From positions 574,001 to 638,000 of the forward strand of contig JAQFVV010006337.1 in assembly GCA_028023455.1 (NCBI GenBank): a stretch of 64,000 bases of DNA, given 5' to 3'. This stretch comes from Epiperipatus broadwayi (Eukaryota > Onychophora > Udeonychophora > Euonychophora > Peripatidae). Of this stretch, positions 52,454 through 60,944 are shown piece after piece (within the stretch, counting starts at the first letter, position 1; every line of letters begins with the position of its first letter). A program made the position numbers and the translations under genes. The notes under the pieces are model-generated. The model ran no database searches. It was not told the DNA's origin and worked only from the letters and a program-made list of their open reading frames with translations.

Positions 52454-53927
52454 AATTCATTATTCATAACTAGACAAGCTATTTCTCAAGTGAAAGTTTA
52501 TATCAGTTTGGACATTTAAATTCTTAAGGGAAATTAGCTGTTATTAAACCATTTCACTTGCAACAAGATGATAAATATTATATGTGTTATTAAAACCTGA
52601 ATGGCTTGCTAACTCAACAAAATATAGATCCCTGACTTCCAAATTTGCTCCAGTAATGCCTTAAACACTTACAATAAGCCGGAACCTCATTACATCTACC
52701 TTGCCATGGTCAAAGAACCTGAAAATGAACTTAAGTAAAAGTGTGCACTCTACGTGAACATTGCTTTTACCAAAAAGTAACTATTTTCTTTTTTATTCTT
52801 CCCAGAGTAAATTAATTCTCATTAAATCTCCACTCAATATAATCATAAATATGTATTCTTAAATAATAGTTATACTCATATTTAACCTTTATTGTGTTTT
52901 CTTATATTTTTGTAACGGGTTTTGGAATCTTAGTTTTAAGATTCCCAATTTGCTTTCAGTTTTGTTTATTGGAGAGTGACGAATGAGTTTTATATTTATA
53001 TTTTTATGCCTACAACTTTTTATAAATGCTTTAGCAGTCATGCATTTTAAATGCTTACCTTTAATTATTTAGTATTCAATAATTAATTTGTAAACATTGT
53101 GTTTGCACTTTCACAAACCTCCGAAAATCTTTTGTCTGGCGACTTTATCGTCTAATTTGCCGCAGGTGGAGATTTCATTTCTAATATCTCTAAAAGCAGA
53201 AATTAGAATTGTGTTTTTCTTTGTAATTTTATAAGTCATCAGCAGGAAGATAAAATTTATCCTTTCTTAAATTACAGGTGAGCAATACTTTTGTTCTGCT
53301 AAAGTATTTAAACTTTTAATATTTTCGTACTCATGTACACTCTCCGATAGATTTATTTTTGTATTTATTATGTATGCTTTAAATTTATCAGAGCGTCTAC
53401 TCAGAATTTGTTTGTAATTCATTTTCTTTTCTTTAATTGCTGGGGCAGACGTAACTGTTTTTGTAATTATTTGCTTGTCTCCTATTGAGACCTTTTCTTA
53501 TTAATTTTAAAGTAATTTTCGCCAATCGTTTGGCTGGGATTCACCAGTTTTAATTGTTCTACTTCCTTTCAATCTTATTTTTCAGTTGTTCTTGAGGTGG
53601 ATCAATCACTGTTATTTTAAACATAGTAATAGGTGCAGTTCTTACCGATATAAGAACATTAGAGGTCTGACCATGTTTAGATCTCGAAAAGCTCATCAGC
53701 ACTGGCTTCTTTTATCTATTTCCAGGTCGTATTGTTCAAGTATCTGAGGGTGAGAACCAATGTTTGAGTGAATCTCCTGCTGAATGAAATTTGCTTCCTC
53801 CCTTTTAAATTTGTTTATTACAGAATCAGTAGATCTGCCAGAGCATCACATTTAGTCTTTCTGGTATATGCCTGAGCTAATCATATTTGTTAACTTATAA
53901 ACTTTTCTTATAAGTTAATTTTCTCTT

Positions 53928-53933
53928 AATAAA
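53928..53933 (+). terminator. AATAAA polyadenylation signal of the LTR-like element
   Basis: AATAAA followed by T-rich sequence, in the right position for an LTR R-U5 border downstream of the promoter at 52421. AATAAA is common in AT-rich DNA, so support comes only from context. Confidence 0.35.
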
Positions 53934-54163
53934 ATTTTATTAAATATGTTTAAACTTAATTTGGCTGATGTTTGTCTTTGTGCTTTTGTCTCAATTGTCT
54001 AAACAATTTAAGATCTCTTGTTTCTCCCTGAGTCTAGTCGGCACAAACCATCATCATCATCTATTCTGATCACAGTAAACAAATTTTCCAGACATGTAGT
54101 GGTCTGGTGGTGCCCTCTGTATCAGAATAGATTGATAGATGAAATTAAAAGTTTTCATCCGGC

Positions 54164-54166
<3 letters not shown>

Positions 54167-54210
<44 letters not shown>
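54167..54210 (+). repeat. (AT)n microsatellite at the LTR/D2 junction
   Basis: A TA/AT array of about 44 bp directly abuts the right end of the LTR-like element. Repeat D2 resumes after it with TTACAGAAACATG. Confidence 0.95.
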
Positions 54211-54212
<2 letters not shown>

Positions 54213-56168
54213 CAGAAACATGTCATGCTTGTTGTTACCTTATTTATTTACAAAGCTTGGGATTTTTTTTTTATGAAATCCCATTATACAAATTATTCAC
54301 TCTGACTTATTTACCTTGTGGGGGGTATAGCTTATGTGACTTCAATATGCCAATTTTCAAGATATTTACAGACATTGCACTACTGCAATGGATGCATAAA
54401 ATATAAAAGATTGTGACCAATTGGAATTATCCATGACTGAGAATGTGCTTACATTCTAGCAGTAAACTGTGATAATTAAATGGGACATACAATTTCAGTC
54501 ATTTATTTACAATACCAACAATTAACATATCTTCAATGTATTATTTAGAAATAACATCCCTTGGAATATGTGAATGAGAATAAGCAATGCATTATGTCTC
54601 TGAAACTATATGATATACAAAATCATAAGGATTATACAGGAGAAAATGGATTGCTCTATGTGTATGGGACTCATTCATTATTTTGAAATGGAAGCAGGTC
54701 AAATCAGGTGTACTTGAGTAATTAGTATTAACTGATTCCTTACAAATGATTTAACATTTTCAACACATGATTGTGACTAATGAAGGTCTAACAGGTGGTA
54801 ATTAAAATAGTAAGAAAAGTAACATTACTAGCATCATATCAAGGGAAATCCAGTTCCTATGGTTGTTTAAATACTTTATCATTTTACATTTTAAACTTGG
54901 ATCAAAGTTTAGTATGTCTGCATATTTTGGCAGAGTGATACCACATGGAGAGGTTGGTGCCAGCACATAGTCCCCTGTAGTGCTCTCAATCCACAACCCT
55001 CACATTCAACAGGAAGTAGTGTATACCCCTGATTATGAACAATATTTGAGAAACAGGTGGATGGCTTTGGATTTCTGAAGTTCCCAAATGACAAAGCATA
55101 AAAGATATAAAGTGCCATAATAGTACCAATAAAGTATGCCAGTAACCTTATACATAAATAATAAAATCAGTATATTATATTATAAAGCAAGAAAATAGTT
55201 TAACCTCTGTGCAATGATTTGTTGTAATAATGAGTCATCAAAAAATTATAACCCATCATTATGTTTGCAATTATTATATTAAAATATAAAATTATATTTG
55301 ATTCTCATATACGCATTAAATAATATAAATGACCCTTCGACCAGTGGCAGGAGATGATTATGATTATAATTATAAAGTTCACAATCTTTAAATGACACTT
55401 AACAATAAATTAAATAGCATTCATCCATGAATAAAAGATTTAAATAAAAATCAACATGGTGAGTGATTTCTACTTAAATAAGCAATAACTTTAACTATTG
55501 ACTTTAGGTGAAGCTCCACTTCTCTCCAGATTAAACAAATAATACCCCCTCCCCTTTCCAAACTCATGAGGTTGTGTTGTATTGGCATATTTAACAAATA
55601 AATTATATATAAAAAAAAAAGTTAACTATTAAATCGAGCCACACAAAGCTATATAACTATAATTTAGCATGAAAAAGGATGGTTAGAAATACATTGTGAT
55701 AGTTTAGGATTATAGAGAGAGAGAGTTTAAAGCACACTTAAAATGAATTTAGACACTATTATATGAATTAAAATATAAAAGTTTTGTTACATCTTATTTT
55801 TAAAAAAATTACAAGAAGGATTTACATACTAAAGGCAGCTCTATGCCATGGATGATTATACCTCAGGATCTGGTGGAAGCACACATGAATAGATCTATTC
55901 TCTCTGGAACTTTCAGGTTACAGGCAGGTACAGTGTGGCAGTCAGCAGTTGAGATCAGCACTCAGGTGGTCATCTTGAGTGGCCAGTCAGATGGACGGAG
56001 CAGCACAACAGCAGGTGGCAGACAGCCTCTGAGAGGTTCAGGGAAAAGTGCTTGCTTCCCTCTACACACTATTTATATCTCAAAACTTTTACCAATTGAC
56101 TTCTTAAGATATTTTTTTGCTGAATTCTTCTTAAAATTTTACTGAATAACTTATGCTAACTTTTACTC
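54200..56168. repeat. Direct repeat D2, right piece
   Basis: This continues the match to D1 (41480-43341) from CATGCTTG-TTACCTTATTTATT to TTTTACTCTG, in the same orientation. Together with 46189-46555 it is a full second copy split by 7.6 kb of insertions. Short open frames inside are not supported as genes. Confidence 0.85.
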
Positions 56169-57890
56169 TGGGTCATCATTATGAGGAGTTCTAACTAAAA
56201 TTGACTCTTCATGACCAAAATGAAGATGCATTGGATTGAATTTGGTAGACTCATTCCTAGTTGTGTTAATATATGACAACAATGCTTCAAATGATTTACC
56301 CAACCATGATATTCCTTGTGAGGTAAACTCTAAATAGACAACTCAGTTCCCTCAATCACTCTCTCACATAGTTTGGATTTCAGGTTGCATATTGAGATTA
56401 GCACAGATTTAATGTTTTGTGTCCTCAACAAATTTTTCCACTTCAATGATGTAAACAAAGAGGTATGGTTCATAAGGATCAATAAAGACCAATTTAAGTT
56501 TCTCAATTAATGGAAATTGTGAGTTCTCCAGTATCCTGATGATATCACTAGCTGCTGTTTTTCTCACTGTGTATGCAGTGACATATTTCAAAAACAAATA
56601 ATATTCCACAATTAGGAATTTATACCTGCGATATGATGGAAGTGGCTCATAAAAGTCAATCAGCAATAACTTCTTGGATTTTTTGGCAAGATAGGTTGCC
56701 ACTTTCCTGCATATGATTTATTTAAAAATTTAGTCTTTAAACAAATCTCACATGATTAGTGTCCACTATGGAAACACATTCTATACCAGTAGAATAACCA
56801 GCATACAATATTCTCTACCTTCCTAGAACTATAATATCCACACAGACAGTGAACATAATAAATGAGTTTCTTTCTCATACAAGAAGTGATAAAGATTCTC
56901 TATGATTTACGGCTTGTAAAGTCAACTTGAAATATTATCATGCCATTTAACAACCTATAATGTGTCAATCTCCCTCTAATTTCTGGTTCTGTAACTTTTA
57001 ATGATGCAGTTTCACCAATTAAGAAGGAAACCATTGGTCCAAGTTTAGAATTCTGTAACTGAAGATCTACTAAATTTTTTAGGTCTTCTTTCATTTAATC
57101 ATCCACCACCAAGGTGAGTACTGTCAAAATCATGGTCTTTGCATTGTTCATATTCTGATCCAGACACTCAGCTGAATTTCTGTTAAGAATGACAGGGATG
57201 ATGTTATTCTTACCTTGACAATAGCATACAATGTAATCAAACTTCCATAGAAACACTCTATCTCATTAATGGTCATTGTATAAATATTCATAATTCTGAA
57301 ATTACAGACTTTTATGGTCCATTACCACACAATTTGTGACTCCAATAAATTGTTTAAGCTTAGAAAAATCTCATACTACTGTCAAGACTTTCTTCTCAGT
57401 GGTTGAATAATGCAGTTCAGCATCCTTCAACTACTGGACTCAGAAAGTACAAAATCAGGGGACTTTCACTTTCATCTGGCTGAAACAATACAACTCCGAG
57501 CCTATAGATACTGCTATCAGTTTACACATAGAATGACAGTTTACACATAGAATGACTGTTTAAAATCAGGATAATGCAAAATTACTTCTTACTTCGATTT
57601 TACTAAACTTAGCTCTTCCTGATGGACAGGTAATTATGTCCACTTGACTTCTTTGTTAAGCAACTGTGACATATGGACTGTATCTGAGGAAAAGTTCCTA
57701 TAAAATATATTGCTTTTACAGGAAGGGGGTGTATAATGCTAGGAGCCTTTAACCAGTGTCTTATGAACAACCAACATTGATTTAATCTTAAGATTGTTTT
57801 TATTCATCTTTATATTCTAGCATATTTGATTATAATGCTCTTGGAAGAAGTAAAGGATTGTGGTACAAATAATGATTAGACATTATCCTA
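56169..57890 (-). pseudogene. Ty3/gypsy pol remnant: RT end, RNase H and integrase
   Basis: In minus-strand order, a weak RT/RNase H connection is followed by HYSTTEKKVLTVV (57362-57420) and VVMDHKSL (about 57305-57332), the RNase H blocks of Ty3/gypsy, then WKFDYIVCYCQGKNN. Next comes the integrase. In the zinc region the first His and CEIC remain, but the usual second His of GH-x-G is Tyr. LLLIDFYEPLPSYRRYKF, with the first catalytic Asp, is in frame 56702-56409. Then come VFIDPYEP for the second Asp and MQPEIQTM-stop-ERV for the Glu block. A frameshifted STKFNPMHLHFGHE block matches the end of the core. Many stops and shifts; dead. It ends where repeat D2 begins. Confidence 0.8.
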
Positions 57891-58154
57891 TAATACGTAC
57901 AAGAACTTTTTTTTTGGGGGGGGGGATAACAAATGATTAAAACTATGTGCTCCTTGACCCTGCTTTATGTGTATGTATGTTTGAATAACTTTTTTAGTTA
58001 TTACTGTAAATGATTTTGTTGTTGAAATGAATTCATTTAAATGGGGAAGGCCATAGATAATTAAATGGAAGATATATAATTTTTTTTTTTTTTTTTAGAA
58101 ATTACTGTTTCCATTTTGATATGTAGTTGCTTATATACAATTGTTTTATGTGTG
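57891..58154. other. Low-complexity spacer with T9-G10 and T18 runs
   Basis: Short AT-rich spacer between the pol remnant and the right inverted arm. It contains TTTTTTTTTGGGGGGGGGG at 57909-57927 and a poly-T run near 58080. Nothing else seen. Confidence 0.5.
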
Positions 58155-59470
58155 TTAGTAGGAGGATGTTATAATGGTTAAAAAATCTACCCTTTTCATC
58201 AATTTGTCATTGTTGTCATTAAAAAAAATATTTGTTTTGGCTTTGATATGCGGATTTATTTATATATATATGGTTTATTGTTGTTATTGTTATTTACTTC
58301 TTTTAATTTTTTTTTTTTTTTTTGGTATATGTATTTATTTATGATTTGGGGGTTTGAAAATGACAGTGGTGATATAAAAAATATATATGCATGTATATAG
58401 ATTTTTATAAAGATCTTAGTTTGTATTTAAAATATTCACATTTAGTGATATCAGTAATTAAAATATTGGTATATAAATTACTAAATGTGTCTACATTGTA
58501 CCTTTGTTTTTGAAGTTATTTGCAATGTAATTTTATTATTTATTACTTATTTATTTATTTATTTATTTTAAAATTGTAAAGCATATGTTTGTATATTTTT
58601 TTTTTATGTTCAAATTTTAATATTTGAAGATCAACAATTGTTATAATAATAGGATTGATGTTAGTAGAGCATGAAGGACTAAACTAGATACTATAATAAC
58701 CAGAAAGATTACTATTAACCATAATCATTAAAAGAAAAAAACAAAACTCTGCTGCTGTTTAATATATTTCTTTGGCATAATCACAATACTCTATTTGGTT
58801 TGATGTCATTAAAAATGGCAGAGTAAGCAAGAAGCTGTGATCTAGGGATTTATCTCCCTCTGTCTTATCTTACACTATGATTACCAGCCATTGGAAAAGA
58901 ATCAAATTATTAACAAGCAGCATGTATTTGAAGGGAAATCAACCTGAAAAATGAATAGCTATTTTTATCTAGCAAATCAATATACTTAAGTATTTAAAGG
59001 TGGTATATCACCTTCAATTGATCCACTACAGCCTAACCAGGATAAAATAACACTTTGAAAAAATCAATTACAAATGGTTTATGAATTCATCATTTGACAT
59101 TTAAAATTGTCATACATATTAATTCAATATATGCTAGGATGAATAAAGACACATCAAATAATTGTTGATTTTCAAAACAAAAAAAAAAAAGATATTAAAT
59201 GGTAATTAATTTGAGCATTTTTTTTGTATACAATAATTTTTAGATTTTACCCATTTGCATATGTATATTAACTTTAAGTCTTGATCATTCAATATAAATA
59301 ACAACATTTTAGATATCGTTTAATATTAACATTTTCTGTTTTATTTTAATTCATATGCAAAAATATCAACAAATTAAAAATCTTTCTCCTTTTTCTTTTC
59401 AAAAACTTTATTTTTTTATCTCAATGCTGAACATATATATATATATATACATTTATATAATACAAAACTC

Positions 59471-59512
59471 CAATGTTTCAACTGTTTTATCTCATACAGT
59501 CATTTTCAAGGA
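59471..59512 (-). ncRNA. Hammerhead-like motif, left arm of PLE3
   Basis: Inverted copy of the motif at 60141-60183. On the minus strand it has TGACTGTATGAGATAAAACA and then GTTGAAACATTGG; one base differs after GAAAC. Confidence 0.38.
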
Positions 59513-60140
59513 TCTGCAACAATATTAAATACATATCAACAAATAAACTTCAATTACATAAAAACTTTCTCTTACATTAGCATAAACAGTAACAAACATA
59601 TTAAACATATAGAAATATATTTTACTTACATCTTTCTCCCACTGCTATATTTTATTACTCTTTTTTTTTACATTGTTTAATTACAAATATATCTTAAAAT
59701 CATCCAAGAAACTTTCTATACAAATTTAAATACCAACTCTAATTTCCAAAAACCTCCCCCTTTCTTTAAATTTTATCTAAAACCCATCTTAAAACTACAT
59801 TCCTAAATATACATAGTTTAAATCTATATAGTTTTTAAATATATAGTTTAGGAATGTAGTTTTAAGATGGGTTTTAGATAAAATTTAAAGAAAGGGGGAG
59901 GTTTTTGAAAATTAGAGTTGGTATTTAAATTTGTATAGAAAGTTTCTTGGATGATTTTAAGATATATTTGTAATTAAACAATGTAAAAGAAAGAGTAATA
60001 AAATATAGCAGTAGGAGAAAGATGTAAGTAAAATATATTTCTATATGTTTAATATGTTTGTTACTGTTTATGCTAATGTAAGAGAAAGTTTTTATGTAAT
60101 TGAAGTTTATTTGTTGATATGTATTTAATATTGTTGCAGA

Positions 60141-60183
60141 TCCTTGAAAATGACTGTATGAGATAAAACAGTTGAAACGTTGG
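60141..60183 (+). ncRNA. Hammerhead-like motif, right arm of PLE3
   Basis: TCCTTGAAAATGACTGTATG is followed by AGATAAAACAGTTGAAACGT. GACTGT and ACAGTT pair as helix II (one G-U) around a ten-base loop, and GAAAC is intact. The CUGANGA core has decayed to CTTGAAAA. Cleavage activity is unlikely without that core. Confidence 0.4.
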
Positions 60184-60909
60184 AGTTTTGTATTATATAA
60201 ATGTATATATATGTTCAGTATTGAGATAAAAAAATAAAGTTTTTGAAAAGAAAAAGGAGAAGGATTTTTAATTTGTTGATATTATTGTAGAACATATATA
60301 TTTTAAAAGAAAAAGTGAATGTACTTTTGCTGTGTTATTATATATGATTCATATGCAATATGTACATATGTTATCTAAGTAAATAAATTTTAAATTTTAA
60401 TTTATCAATATAAATAGTAATATGCTAGATAGCCTTTATTATTAAAAAATTTTTGTTGTTCTTTAATGCATATGTGTTATATACTTACGTTATATAACTA
60501 AATTGGTTTTAAATTTCAATTGATCAACATAAATAATAATATACTAGATATAATTTGTCATTAAAACTTTTTGTTGGTACCCAATGAATGCTCGAAATTA
60601 AATTTATTGTCATTTGTTCTCATATAAACCACTTATAAATCTACACATAATACATTGTATTAGTTTAATATTTAATATTAGTATTTAATATTTTCCTTCA
60701 GAAAATAATTCATAACTTCATCATAAGATATGTTATAAAGGTAGATCTGTATGTAGAAATTTTATATTTGTATTATATGTGCATATTTCTTCAAATGTGA
60801 GATTAGGAGCTGTTCTTATATTTTTATTCACAGAAGTTTAGTATATGATGAGTTGTGTAATCCAGTAAAAAACACTTATTGAATCCTCAGAATTGGTGAT
60901 GATATAAAT

Positions 60910-60931
60910 CATCATCATCATCATCATCAAC
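60910..60931 (-). repeat. 3' trinucleotide tail of the RTE LINE
   Basis: (CAT)7 on the plus strand, read as (ATG/TGA)n at the 3' end of the element, joined through TTGATAATGG to the stop codon. It marks the element/target junction. Confidence 0.85.
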
Positions 60932-60944
60932 CATTATCAATCCA

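Larger units (their letters stand above)
48891..54166 (+). mobile_element. Putative long solo LTR (5.3 kb) with core promoter and poly(A) signal
   Basis: The segment runs from TGTGGCCTGTC to CATCCGGCACA, with TG...CA ends and short inverted termini TGTGGCC/GGCACA. It is flanked on both sides by ATATAT repeats, consistent with insertion into a TA tract. It has a plausible U3-R-U5 layout on the plus strand, with a TATA box and initiator at 52421-52453 and AATAAA at 53928, 239 bp before the end. No coding frame of note occurs inside. At 5.3 kb it would be a very long LTR; giant Ty3/gypsy elements with multi-kb LTRs are known (for example planarian Burro). A fused or nested element is the alternative. 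Confidence 0.55.
59361..60282. mobile_element. PLE-type palindrome of two inverted pseudo-LTRs (PLE3)
   Basis: Arms 59361-59806 and 59845-60282 are near-perfect reverse complements (about 440 bp each) around a ~38 bp AT-rich centre. Each arm has a hammerhead-like core, an AAATGTATATATATG tract and an AATAAAG block, like the pLTRs of PLE1 and PLE2. No coding sequence is present. It lies within the right inverted arm and is absent from the left arm, so it is a later insertion. The PLE assignment rests on the shared ribozyme-like core and palindromic layout, so it is inference. Confidence 0.65.
58155..60909 (-). repeat. Right arm of the large inverted repeat
   Basis: Reverse-complement partner of 39437-41092, spanning 2.75 kb because a ~0.92 kb PLE palindrome (59361-60282) is inserted in it. 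It carries about three ~120 bp tandem units (near 59225-59355, 60345-60460 and 60470-60580) against about two in the left arm. The outer end at 60909 is where the RTE LINE tail begins, so the arm probably continues beyond the LINE, outside the window. Confidence 0.85.

Noticed and set aside
55843-56145. 100-codon plus-strand frame in D2
   Set aside because: The matching part of D1 does not keep the frame, and no family is recognised; likely chance.
56169-57890. Maverick/Polinton origin for the integrase within long inverted repeats
   Set aside because: The integrase is directly preceded by Ty3/gypsy-type RNase H blocks, and no DNA polymerase B, ATPase or capsid sequence is seen.
39437-60909. 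DIRS-type element (inverted repeats, RT-RNase H)
   Set aside because: No tyrosine recombinase is seen; the gene after RNase H is a DDE integrase.
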